Shown one piece after another: positions 25,199 through 35,824 of a stretch of 64,000 nucleotides of DNA. The DNA comes from Ziziphus jujuba (Eukaryota; Streptophyta; Magnoliopsida; Rosales; Rhamnaceae). Made by a program: the position numbers and the translations under genes. The notes beneath the pieces were generated by a model. That model did not search any database. It had not been told where the DNA came from and saw only the letters and a program-made list of their open reading frames with translations. The DNA lies in NCBI RefSeq assembly GCF_031755915.1, contig NC_083390.1:19818501-19882500 (forward strand), written 5' to 3'. Numbering within the stretch: position 1 is the first letter of the stretch; every line of letters starts with the position of its first letter.

Positions 25199-25549
25199 TG
25201 ATAAGCTGACTGTGCCGCAGCCATGTCACAGTTAGCAGCCATGTCATCACATAGCCACGTCATCATACAATCTGGATCAACAAGAGTTTGCTTCAAACAA
25301 ATCACCTCCAAGTGATAAAAACAATACTGGTGCAGGATAAATGTTATCAGCGATAAAGCTGGTGTAGCTGGTGTAGTTATCTGTCATTGGTAATCCTTAT
25401 TTTGCCTTTTCTTGTAACTAACGTATGGGAAAATACTTGTATAAATAATGCTGTAAAAGTCAATATTAGATGCAGAAAAAAGTGCAGTAAACAGTTAAGT
25501 AATACAATATACACAAGCACATTTTTTGTTCCTTTCTTGTTTTTTATCA
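25199..25549 (+). repeat. 3' LTR of the Copia element (351 bp)
   Basis: It begins TGATAAGCTG and ends TTTTTTATCA, with perfect 6-bp terminal inversion TGATAA/TTATCA. An 18-bp extra segment near its start is a duplication of GCAGCCATGTCA-type sequence that is absent from the 5' LTR. Otherwise it is almost identical to it. Confidence 0.95.
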
Positions 25550-25563
25550 AAAACATGCTTAGA

Positions 25564-26520
25564 AAACAGTTACCGATCACATAGTCTTACATAAGCAACA
25601 TTGTACCTGTCATAAGTAAGATTTGGTTATATACTGTATTAATAGTTAATCCTCCCCATTTATGACTTCAAGCATTATTATTTTTCCAAAATTCTTTCAC
25701 GACCATGTTGTAGAGCCAAACTACTATTCTTTTTAAAAATTTAAGCTGCATAAAAATGGGTCATTGTCATTATATTTATATTACTTAATTGCAAAGATCG
25801 GTGTGACGGGTATAAAAGGTACTAACAGGCTACCTGGTGTTTCGATCTTATTTCATCTAGCTATAAAATGGGGGATGGTTCAAATGTGATGATAGTAACT
25901 TTCATAATGCCGAAGCCTTTTTAAAGTGGTTGACTTCAAGATTCAAAATGATTCTGAAGTTAAGCAATGCTCAGCCAGGAGTAATTCAAGGATAAGTGAC
26001 CTTTTAGGAAGCTCTAAATCCTTGGATAACCTCCTAGGAATGTATTAATAAAAAACCTTATATCAAATGCAGTAGTTAAATTAAGGATAATATCAACAGA
26101 AACTAACATGTTCACAAGTGGAAGCGGGGTGTTACAAATGGTATCAGAGAGGATGCTAAGCCTCAAATGGAGTAAATTATGATAACCGGTGTGGTTGGGT
26201 GCAAGAAACACTGACAGGCTATCTATTATCCAGTCCAACATGGTCCAGGTGTAGAGTGGGAGATGATTCAAATATAATAAGAGTCATTTTCATAACATGA
26301 AGACTTTTTCAGAGTGATTTCAAACTAATTCCAAAATTAAATGTGCTTATACAAGAGTAATCCAAAAACAGGTGACCTACTAGAAATTTTGAATAAAAAA
26401 TTTCATACCAAGTGCAGTGGCTAACTTGGAGACAATATCGGTAGAGAATGACAAATTTACTAGCGAACAATATCGACAAAGAGTGATAAGTTCGCCAATG
26501 GAGACGAAAGGTTAGATCAA
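25564..26520. repeat. Degenerate tandem repeats next to the Copia element
   Basis: 25564-25970 repeats 19935-20337 (GTTACCGATCACATAGTCTTAC onward in both), and 26160-26345 is a third, partial unit of the latter half (GTGTAGAGTGGGAGATGATT against GTTGGAATAGAAAATGATT). The sequence GTGTTACAAATGGTATCAGAG near 26130-26150 looks like an LTR end plus a PBS of initiator tRNA-Met type. The block may therefore be remains of an older LTR element. Copy 2 of the segmental duplication lacks most of it. Confidence 0.5.
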
Positions 26521-26742
26521 TACTCTTTTTCACATTTAAGCCTGATTATCTTTTGGACTTTATTAGATACTTAAACGTGCTTTTGGTAAGAATTATATAC
26601 ATTTACTATTTGACTTCAATGATCTTTTGGAAGGAAGATTTTACTTTTAAACTTAGAATCATTGTTTGAAGCATCCATGACTTTGCCACTAGACAATTTT
26701 CATTCTGACAACTAACATATTTTGTTTGCTTCATTTTATAGT

Positions 26743-28268
26743 CCTGGGGCAGCCCTGAGAGAGTGCAAGATGTGCCACTATAAATATATAATACGTTTTA
26801 TACATGTATTTGTTTTATTTAAAAAGTTTCTAGAAAAATTATTTTTGCCAAAATTAGTAGGCATAAAATTTGGAGATAAAAGGATTAAAAAATAAATAAA
26901 TATGAGATGAGTATACATATATTTTGGGAAAAAAAAAGTAGCATATTAATTAATAAGATTTTTTTATTATTATTCTTGAAACCCATATGACAATGTGGCT
27001 GAATATGAATAATGCAATAATGCATAGCAAATATCACCATATGCAATTAATAAAGATATATTTATTTATTATTTTATGGAAAGTAAGAAAATAGATATTT
27101 TATTCAAATTTAACTAACCTAAGACTAAAATTAGTATTTTTTGATAAATTTTCTCTTATTAAAAGAAATACAAAAAGAAAAAAACCTTTCAATTTCTCTA
27201 TAGCTATGTTGCTTACTAATTTATTTATGTGCTTCTACAAGCTTTTGCCAATATGCTAGTCTATCTTTGTTCTACCATAATACAGGTTTTCTATTTTTTT
27301 ATCTTATCTATTTATTTTAATTTTAATTTGTTATCTTGTTGTCTCTTTTTTTCATAAAAAAAAATTAAATTAAAATGCATCATAGAAAACAACTACCTAC
27401 ATATGAAAAATGAAAGAAAAAAAGAAAAGAAAAAAAAAACTGAAGAGTTTATACAATTTCAAAAAGGTGCTCTTGATAGATCCATTGTTAAAGAACTAAA
27501 AAAATTTGACTATGTAGCTGAATATTCAGTGAAAGATTTAATAATAACCATCAACTAGATCATTAAAAAATTTAGGACTTAATGAAAATAATAAAAATGA
27601 ATATGTTGATGTTGATGATCAAGTGCATAATGAAAATGATAAAATTGAAAACTTAAATTATTTAATTGATAATAGGCCCATTCCCTCTAATATTTGTGGT
27701 CCAAGAATTTAGAATAATCTTGATATAAAATCTAGAGATTTATTAGTGGTAATGGTTTTACAAGAGATCTTTCATTGGAAACTAGTCCTAAAGATAAATT
27801 TTGTAGATAAGTATTGATTATAAGAGTTTAATTAGTGATTTTGCTTCTAGAAATGTGAGAATAATTATTTTTATGAGATTTATTAAGATTCAAGGTTTAC
27901 ACATGGTACTACTTAAGGTATTTGCCTTTTTTTTTTTTTCTTTTTTTTTCTTCTTTTTTTTTGGGTCAAAGGTTTATTCGTATGGAATTACTAAAAGGTA
28001 TTAGTGGATTGGCTTGGATGGGAGTTTTAAAGGTGCTCTCAAGCGTAAATTAAGTGTTTACTTATACTTTTTTCTTTCATGGAATATGAAAAAAAAAATT
28101 GAAATGGTATACTTTTGTTACGTAATAGTTTTATAATTTGTTCTATGCTTGTGTTTCTAAATAAATAATAGAAGAGGCTGACATATATCTATATATATAT
28201 ATACATATGAAAAAAGGAGACTCTTTTTTAATTTTGTAGAAAATATTTCAAATTTGAGGACCGATCCT
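26743..28268. mobile_element. About 1.5-kb insertion with hAT-like remains
   Basis: Sequence on both sides is contiguous in copy 2 (near 36590), so this block is an insertion in copy 1. It contains AT-rich DNA, long poly-T runs and the transposase-like fragment listed next. Terminal repeats and TSD could not be defined. Confidence 0.5.
27470..27880 (+). pseudogene. Fragment of a ZMYM1/TTF-type hAT-family transposase-like gene
   Basis: From about 27670 the plus strand reads DNRPIPSNICGPRI, stop, NNLDIKSRDLLV. It then changes frame to GFTRDLSLETSPKDKFCR and stops. This order (N-R-P-I, then a P-R-x-W-like position now a stop, D-x-K-S-R-D-L-L-V, then a P-K-D-x-x-x-R stretch) is characteristic of the N-terminal region of plant zinc-finger MYM-type / TTF-type proteins with hAT dimerisation domains. 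The catalytic and dimerisation parts are missing. It has stops and at least one frameshift, so it is a relic. Confidence 0.5.
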
Positions 28269-28766
28269 AGGTAGTCCTTCCAGCTAGAATGCATGCTTTT
28301 TGTGTTGCTTATGAAGATATGCATTTACAAATCCTTACATATTGATAGACTTGAACGATTTTGTATCGTTCATCATTGATTGATCGAAAAAGAAGGATTA
28401 TCTCCTTTCAGTGATTTGGATAATTGTTTTCGGATAATTTGAAAATTTAATTTCTTGATGTGGCAAAATTAAATGTTTTTATTGTAAAATTATTATTGAT
28501 TCCAAATGTATAATTTATTAAGATGTAAATATATTATATATATCAAGCTATGTCAAATATTTTCTGTCACTTACAGATTATTTTGGTTATGACAAGTGGT
28601 AATTTTTTAAATAGATGGTAATATGACAGTAGTGTGACTTAAATCAAGGTTTCTTTGGATTTGAGCTTTGATACTATATTTAATTATTATTGATCCTAAA
28701 ATTTATAAGATTTCCTATGATGTCCCTAACTACCACATATATCAAAATTTTATGTGCCTGTAATTT

Positions 28767-28871
28767 ATGTATATAAAATGACATACTTAGCCTAAAAATT
28801 CGTATAATGTATGTATATAAAATGACATACTTAGCCTAAAAATTCGTATAATGTATGTATATAAAATGACA
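28767..28871. repeat. 44-bp tandem repeat (2.3 units)
   Basis: ATATAAAATGACATACTTAG begins at 28771 and 28815, and a truncated third unit starts at 28859. The matching place in copy 2 (about 37115-37135) has only one unit, so the expansion followed the segmental duplication. Confidence 0.85.
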
Positions 28872-29283
28872 TAATCAATATTAGACTTCTCTATAGCCCA
28901 GGAAAAACAAACAACTGATCAAACAATCAAAACAGCTACCCTATATACTATACCTAGAACAAGTTCTATACATAAATTTAGAGAAATTGACCAAACTAAC
29001 TGGCAAGCAAACAATATAGAAATTGATAAAAACAAAGTGAGATTTATTTTAAAGAAGCTTAGTTACCTGGATTCCCAAACATCTTTATGAAAATATAATC
29101 CAGACAATTCTGCTAGCATGATAATTTTTACATATGAAAAGGAGTACAACTTCACGTATTATGTATATATTCAAATACACACGGATTACAACTAGAATGA
29201 AGGCACAGCACACCAACCATAAAAACTTATTCAAGCTTCAGCATATATGTATTTGTGATTACCACATTATTAAAGATTACATA

Positions 29284-30319
29284 TCATGCCTGGAGAACAT
29301 GATGAACATCAATTTCTTTAACAAGACTAACCAGAAATTCCATATATGTGTCTAGAGGATGAGGACCATCAAACTTTCTTTTCTCATAATCCAGAGTGAT
29401 TTTCACCAGATGATTATTAATTCCTACCCTCGATTTTCGGGGTGAGCTTGAAAGTTGCTTTGTAGTTCTTGTAGTGGTGCAGGATATGTCCTCCAACAGC
29501 AATGAATGTTACTGCCTTGTTTTCTTCATCTACTTCAACGTTCTCTTTAAATGTCTCAACATTCCCATCTATATATATTACATATTTCAGTAAACAAAAA
29601 TAATAGCAAACGTCAAAAAAAAAAAGTTAAAAGAGAAAAAACATGCAAAAAATATTTCCTGAAAATGCTTTTCTTTCTCCCCTTTCTTTCCCAAAAAGTA
29701 GAGTTCGATCTAAATCCACTTGCTGTGATGTGAATTTTACTGTTTTTTTCCCCTTTTTTTTTATCGTCTTAAGAAACATTTCTAACCTATATGCAAAGAG
29801 TTCAAAATAGTTTTGCCTCTTTTTACCTCATAAATCATTCAATCTGCGGCAATCTTAGAAAAGGCCAACAAAAAAGAGTTGAATCTAAAACAACTTAATT
29901 ACCTTGATTGAATAGCTAGTTTTTCTTTTCTTCACTGTACTTTTCTTTCCCTTTCTTTGTTGTTTTAAAAAAGCTGAACATATCTAACCTATATGCCAAC
30001 AAAAAAAAGTTGAACATTTCTACCTTTTCTCCTCATAAAAACCCATTCAATCCCGCTACAATCTTAGAAAAAAGCAGACAATTAATAACAGAAAAAATAG
30101 AAGCTATCAAGAGTTTAAGTTGTTGGTTTTTACCTGTTTTATATTTCCACTCCTTGACAGAGCCTCCTTTCTCCCAATCACCTTCATGAACATCAACTGC
30201 ATGTATATTATTTGAAATGTTTGGTATGTGGTATAATATTGGCTCTTGAATATGGTGTACAATTTGTCTGCACGTGTCTGAACTTCTATGTCGTCTTCTA
30301 GCGTACCAATCAGAGCCAT
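29284..30319 (-). pseudogene. MLP-like pseudogene C (twin of gene D)
   Basis: Exon 1 spans 30319-30134 and exon 2 29568-29284, with splice junctions in the same places as intact gene D (38576-37536). Compared with D, exon 1 has 2 extra bases (about 30231-30240, after codon 28), which throws HIPNISNNIHAVDVHEGDW into another frame. Exon 2 has 4 extra bases (about 29421-29432), shifting frame between the FKFTPK-type segment and NNHLVKITLDYEKRK. The two shifts are in different exons and do not restore each other within a domain. The ATG, splice signals and stop survive, so inactivation is recent relative to the duplication. It probably makes no MLP; a truncated transcript cannot be excluded. Confidence 0.88.
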
Positions 30320-30415
30320 GTTGTTGCTGATCATTTAAGTTGTGAATTCGATCGGATATGAACAAATAAATATTGATCACCAGCTTGAATGCTTAAAGGG
30401 TATGAAAAACTTGCA

Positions 30416-30915
30416 TCATGAGTTGGAGACTATCCGATACTTATCGAAGCTGACTTTGAGTTGTGTAAATGACAACCCAGCAACACACATGTTTCAGACT
30501 GGTCAATCAGCTCTACAGCAAGTCAAAGCAACTATCATCGATGTTGCCAACATCAAGGAATAATGTTTCTAGCTTAAATCAAAGCATCGGATACAAGCAG
30601 AAAATCAACAGCAAACATATCATAAGACCAGATGAGAGGAACGCTACAAAGAGCACAAGATATAACGTGGTTTAATTATCAAATGACAACTTACATCCAC
30701 AGGCTAGCAAAGGAGAGTTTAGATTTCATTGATCAAGAGAAGAATTCAAGCATTTCATACACTCTCTCTTCTTCACAATAAGAACAGACCCAGTTTTCAC
30801 GTGCAATACTAAGCATGGCTATAATGCTTGCACCTTACATTGCACTAAGCACGGTTCTAGTGCTTACACATTTCTTATTGAACTAAATGCCACATCAGCT
30901 CACACATCAATTATG
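30416..30915. mobile_element. About 0.5-kb insertion upstream of MLP pseudogene C
   Basis: Copy 2 runs from GTATGAAAACTTGCATCC straight into ATCATGGTTGCTTTTAAAGG, whereas here about 500 bp intervene. The insert has a 73-codon open frame, then sequence with ACGTGGTTTAA and TACATCCACAGG, wording common in plant LTRs. Its right part (GCACTAAGCA..., CACATCAGCTCACACAT) is partly repeated at about 30980-31070. Likely an LTR fragment; no TSD was identified. Confidence 0.45.
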
Positions 30916-30950
30916 GTTGCCTTTAAAGGCATCTAATAATTAGTTAGCAT

Positions 30951-31969
30951 GGCTATACCATTACATATCTCTTACATTGATTGCACTAAGCACTAAGCAC
31001 TAAGCATGGCTACAGTGTTTACCCATTTCTTATTGAAATAAATGCCACATCAGATCACACATTAATGATGGTTGCTCTTCCCATCTAAATTTCATTTAAG
31101 CTGTTAAGAATATAAGAATATGTGGCTATTAATTTATAATATGGTTATGACTATTTCTCTTTTATTTTGGTTTTAAAACTTTCAAATAAGGACATTTTAT
31201 CATGAATGCACAAATTCAGTCGCTAATACTCTTTTTTATTTATTTATTTATTTCTTTACTTCTTTAAAAGATTCATAGATAAAAACAAAAATAAAAAACA
31301 ATCATGAATGCAATAATAATATTCATGAATATGATCATCTAACTAAAATTTTGTAAAATATAAAAATTTTTGAATACTTAACATTTTATACTTATAAAAG
31401 AAATATTTGATGACAAAAGTGCATTTTAACATGGAGTATTTCGAGATAAAAGTTATAAAAATTTAGAGAATAAAGCAAAACCAATAACATTAGTTTTAAG
31501 TACCTATTTTTAATTTTTGTTGGAAAAATTACTTTAGTGATTTACTAATTTTTAAATTTTTATTCTTTTTGAAAAAAAATATATTTCTTAAAGGTTCTTT
31601 TAATACTTAAAACAGATTTTAGACATTTTTTTTCATTCATTGTAAGCATATTATTTGAGGTTTTTGAACCGGGTTTTACTTTTAACTCTACAAGGCCACT
31701 TATACACAAAAAGGAGTTTGAGAAAATAATTGTTCTCAAATTCTTATGTGTACAGATTTTAAAAGCACTTTTTGTTATTTTTTAAGATTTTAATAGTTTT
31801 GTTTTTATTTTTATTTTTTGTAACTTATAGGTAGTTGACCATAATTTACTTTTGTATTTAATAGATATTTATTAAAAAATCAACTATATTTGGAATTTTT
31901 GAAATCAAAAAGAGAGAAAAATAACTTTAACCTTTGAAATAAATTAAAAGCTTCTTGTCTTTTGATACT
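30951..31969. other. Intergenic, no gene recognised
   Basis: Contains a (GCACTAA)n-like run near 30985-31005 and a second copy of the CATTTCTTATTGAA.TAAATGCCACATCAG segment, then plain AT-rich DNA. Confidence 0.45.
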
Positions 31970-33000
31970 AAAAAGCCTAGATGAAGCTTAGATTATGAGA
32001 ACATTTATGTCCTTAAAATCATTGGTGCTAACATCAAAATGTCTGGTGGTGACATCAATGTGGCATGGTGCAGACATTATCATACAGATGTCATAATCAT
32101 TTTTTAAAAATAAAAAATATATTTCAAAATTTGAAAAAAAATAAATTTATTATTTTTTTCATATTAAATTTATGGTTTTTTTGTTTGGATAATTGCATCC
32201 ATTCATTTTTCTATTTAAATTAAAATACCCAAAACATAATTAGATGCTTTTAGACCTACAATTAGACAAAAAGATAAAAATTAAAATAGAATTGCAATTT
32301 TTGATTTAATAAAAATAATTTTATTAGACCATAATACCAAACTAAAAATTAGACCAAAAAATTACAAAATAAAATAAAAAAATTGTGGTCTAATTTTTTG
32401 TGTTTTTTATTTATTTATTTATTTATTTGTTTTTCGGTCTAATAAAATTATTTTTTTGTTATAATTTTTGGTTTAACAGTTAAATTTTTGGACAAATTTT
32501 TATTTTTACATTTTTGAGTGGTATATTTTTTGGTCAAATGAAAATTTTTTTCAAAAATAGAAAAATAGACCACAGTTAATTTCCATATCGTTATTTTGGT
32601 ATATAACTATAATTCATTTTCTCAAATGAAATTTTTTTCAAAAATGGAAAATTTAGATCATTTTGGTCTTTTTTTTTATCTATAAAATGAAAAAATAATA
32701 AATATATTTTTAAAATTTTTTATTTCTAAAAAATGAATTATGACATAAGCATGAATTAATTTTTATTGGGCCAAAAATTAAAAAATAAAGGTTCGAAAAA
32801 AATTAGACCAAAAAATGATTTTATTTTTATATTTTAATTTTTGGTCTATTTTTATTATGGTATTTTGGTCTAACTTTTTTTGGTTTGGGCAAAAAAAGTT
32901 ATCTTTTTATATTTGGCAGAATAGAATTATTTTGATTAGATCGAAAATTTCAATTCTATTTTAATTTTTATTTTTGGTCTTAAGTCTAAAAACCTTTTTT
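31970..33000. repeat. Foldback repeat copy (right end missing)
   Basis: GTGCTAACATCAAAATGT, TTTAAATTAAAATACCC and AATTAGACCAAAA arms face TTTTGGTCTA arms at about 32830-32980, matching 17330-18240. The right terminal 300 bp are absent. The copy ends in a long poly-T that abuts the inverted repeat at 33016. Confidence 0.6.
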
Positions 33001-33015
33001 TTTTTTTTTTTTTTT

Positions 33016-34105
33016 GGGTGGAACTCTACTTATATCGTTAAAGTTGTAGACTTCCTCTCCTAGAATTTTCTTTTAGCCAAACAATTAAAATTAAAATTTC
33101 ACCTTTTAAAACTTCTTTCCTATTGGTTGCATGCTTCAAACGTAGCTTACACTCAAATTAAGGATATTAAAAATAAATAAATAAATAACCTACAAAAAAG
33201 GAGGTAGTAAGGAAGCATTTTTTGCTATCTGTCTATAAAAGGATATGTATGCAACTGGATTATGACATTAATTATATCCTAAGTAGGACGTAAATGAACA
33301 TTAAATTTATATAACTTGACAAATGAAGTTGGTTCAATGATATGATCTTATCTCTAAACCTTTAAGATCATAAGATGTGAGTCTAAGTCCCTTCATAATC
33401 TACTTTTTTTTTTTTTTGGAAAGAATATTATATACTTGATTGAGGTATGGATAGACAACAATTATTTTATAGTAATATATGAAAGGGGGACTTTCCAAAA
33501 TGAAAAAAAACTTATAATGTATAATTCATTTGAACGGATCTATTTAATATATATATATATATATATATATCTGAAAGTCCAATAGGAAAGCATTAATTTT
33601 TTATTCCTTCTACTATGTCAATCCAAAAATAGGGTATAGATAAGCTGGGTCGCTTTCTTTAGATCCATACATTCACATGATAAGCATTGCGGTTAATCCT
33701 CTCACTCTCCAACAAATTATACATCAAAAAACGTTCTCCTTGATGGATGATATGTTTCTTTTTTTTTTTTTTTTTTCTTTTTTTTTGGGAAGATAGCTTA
33801 AGGTGATGAGCAATGTGTTATATATTTTTAAATTCATTATTATTTGGGCATTGAAGTCAAATACCTTATCGGCGTTGTATGTTGATTCGCTTGGACAAAA
33901 TAACTATTTTTTTTTTTGTCTATTAAATTTGTTTTTAATAATTTTAAAATCAATATATAGCATATGGTACTATTAATTTCCATTATCACATAAATAATAA
34001 TTGTAGCCCCATGTACGTCTATAACAACTACACTTGATCTTAGCCAAAAGGCCGAAAGAGATATATAACAACTACCTTTTCATGTTAGTATCTATTTTTG
34101 GTATA
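33016..34105 (+). repeat. Long inverted repeat, left arm
   Basis: It reads GGAACTCTACTTATAT at its outer edge and runs to the U2-like fragment at its inner edge. The same string of motifs occurs in reverse complement at 39605-40715 (AAACAATTAAAATTAAAATT, TTTTAAAACTTCTTTCCTA, GGTATGGATAGACAACAATT, TCATCAAGGAGAACG-like). Identity looks high but with indels; (TA)n tracts differ in length. It has no ORF of note. Confidence 0.8.
34020..34075 (-). other. U2 snRNA 5'-end fragment between 12-bp direct repeats
   Basis: On the minus strand the core reads CTTTCGGCCTTTTGGCTAAG and continues ATCAAGTGTAG, matching the start of plant U2 snRNA. On the plus strand perfect TATAACAACTAC repeats flank it at 34020-34031 and 34064-34075. 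No snRNA upstream element lies before it and the remaining 150 nt or so of U2 are absent, so it is not a functional gene. Confidence 0.7.
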
Positions 34106-34602
34106 GTTAATGAATATAAAGTTTTATTTTATAAAATTTTTCATAATAGATTTTTTTTTAAAAAAAAAAATTATTAAAAACTTAATAAATGTTTGTTTAT
34201 AGAATCTGAATCTATTTATAATCTAAGTTTTTATCTAGACGTTTAAAGATTCGGTGATGATATGTGGCAATTTAACAATTAAATGGCCCATATTTATTCT
34301 TTTATTTCTTCAACTTTCTATTTACACAAACAAATTTTAATACAAATTTTAGTTGCAGGACTTTTGGGGATAAAATCTACAGCTAAACACAAACAAAATT
34401 TTAGGAGAGCTTTCAGATGCAGGAAATTTGTTTTACCTTCTTTTTTACTTTTTTGTTTTTCCTCGTTTTAGATTTTTAAAATTTTGTGTTAATTGATATT
34501 AATATGACAGTGAAAACTCCAACAAGTGTTTTATGTTATCAAAGTTCATGAGGCTTATAAAAATTACCAATAAGTATTTTATTTTATGTTATTTGCTCTC
34601 AG

Positions 34603-34644
<42 letters not shown>

Positions 34645-35092
34645 GGCTAAAAACATGACTACTGTTTATTAAATAAAATAACTAAAAACATGAACTGCTA
34701 AAAATCAAAATTAGCTGTGGTGCTGATATTAATTGTTTCAGTAGTTTTATATGTTAAGAAAGAAAAAAAGGAAAAATAAGAAAGAAAAAAAATAACAAGA
34801 AAAGGAGGGAGAGAGATAAAAAGGAAAAATAATAAAAAGAAACTAGTTTTATATATTAATTGTTTTGAAGTTTGATTCAATTACAGAAAAAAAAAATTGA
34901 AGTTTTAATTAAAGATATGCATTAATTACAATCATTTATGGCAAAAGAACATTATTTGAAAATTAATGGAAACTATTATAGTAAGCAATCAATCTTAACC
35001 ATTTATTCGTTGAACAATCACATGTCACCGAATCCTCAAAAGTTTCAGATAAAATTTGTATTAGGAGAGAATTAGGATCCTAATTTTAATGA
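34106..35092. other. Spacer, no gene recognised
   Basis: AT-rich DNA with a long (TA)n tract at about 34605-34640 and purine-rich A/G runs near 34760-34840. It sits between the left inverted arm and the segmental duplication. Confidence 0.45.
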
Positions 35093-35482
35093 TAGTTTAT
35101 TAAACTTAGTTTACCACTAAGTCGTCGCTTCCGATGGGATGTTGGGGAATCAACTAAAAATTTTTTTCACGTTGAAGGGGGGAACTTTCACGAAGGTTAC
35201 CTGACATTTTTTGGAATTTTTATATGGTTTGATAAAAACATCTCATTTTATCAAATAATAATAATAAAAAAAAAAAAAGAAAGCAAAAATAATAATAATA
35301 ATAATAATAAAACATCTCATCCAAGTTGAACCACATTTAATTTCTGTCTTCTATCTCCTGATATTACGTGTTCCTCTCCTTCATATTTTAATTCAATCAT
35401 TGAATAGCAGTAGCAGGCACTGGGTTATGCCCAAGGCAAAACGTACATCGTCCCGTGAGCCCCCAACCCTACATGAAATAAT

Positions 35483-35824
35483 TGATGAAATAATAAACAG
35501 AGAGAAACTTTGAACAAAACTAAACTTTATTGAAACACTTGTTTTTTTTTTTACACACTCACACTCATGCACCTCTCGTTCTATTTATACAAGCTGATAC
35601 ACACCAGAACACCTGATACACACCAGCAGAACACCAGTAGACTTCTTAGCTGATAAGGATTCTTGACTCTATATACATTCTATATACATGCATGAGTTAT
35701 CCTTACAGATAATCACTACCCTGTTTTGATAAACAACAGCCAACAAGTGACCTTAGCTAGATAAGCCCAAACCAGTTACAACAGTTGCCGTTACTCAGGA
35801 TAATCTGATTTCCATGCTCTGTCA
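35483..35824 (-). mobile_element. Solo LTR (342 bp, minus orientation)
   Basis: It starts TGATGAAATAA and ends TGTCA on the plus strand, flanked by ATAAT at 35478-35482 and 35825-35829. Copy 1 has one uninterrupted site here (about 19510-19516). On the minus strand it contains TATAAATAG (35581 region) and AATAAA (35526 region) in the order expected for U3-R. No internal region or second LTR remains, so LTR-LTR recombination removed it. Confidence 0.88.

Larger units (their letters stand above)
20338..25549 (+). mobile_element. Ty1/Copia LTR retrotransposon with intact ends
   Basis: The element has two LTRs (20338-20670 and 25199-25549), a 5-bp target-site duplication AAAAC (20333-20337 and 25550-25554), a PBS directly after the 5' LTR, and a purine tract directly before the 3' LTR. 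The domain order gag - protease - integrase - reverse transcriptase - RNase H defines the Copia superfamily. The LTRs differ by about six substitutions plus one 18-bp duplication in the 3' LTR. That points to a fairly young insertion, yet the internal frame is broken in seven places, so it is not autonomous. Confidence 0.95.
19149..30950. repeat. Segmental duplication, copy 1 (expanded)
   Basis: It aligns in blocks with 35093-38740: 19149-20160 with about 35093-36345, 26520-26742 with about 36350-36590, and 28269-30415 with about 36591-38670. The blocks include a GATAGAGATTAGAGA stretch, TTTTGGTTATATAC, CCTTCCAGCTAGAATGCAT and the whole MLP gene. The extra 8 kb in this copy comes from insertions listed separately. 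Block edges are approximate. Confidence 0.75.

Noticed and set aside
25387..25584. 65-codon ORF in the 3' LTR
   Set aside because: It is the LTR copy of the frame that precedes gag and has no independent coding meaning.
30342..30675. ORFs upstream of MLP pseudogene C
   Set aside because: They fall across the edge of the 0.5-kb insertion and look like part of a retroelement fragment, not a host gene.
34020..34075. Functional U2 snRNA gene
   Set aside because: Only about 30 nt of the 5' end is present, with no upstream promoter element and direct repeats on both sides. The same holds for 39637-39696.
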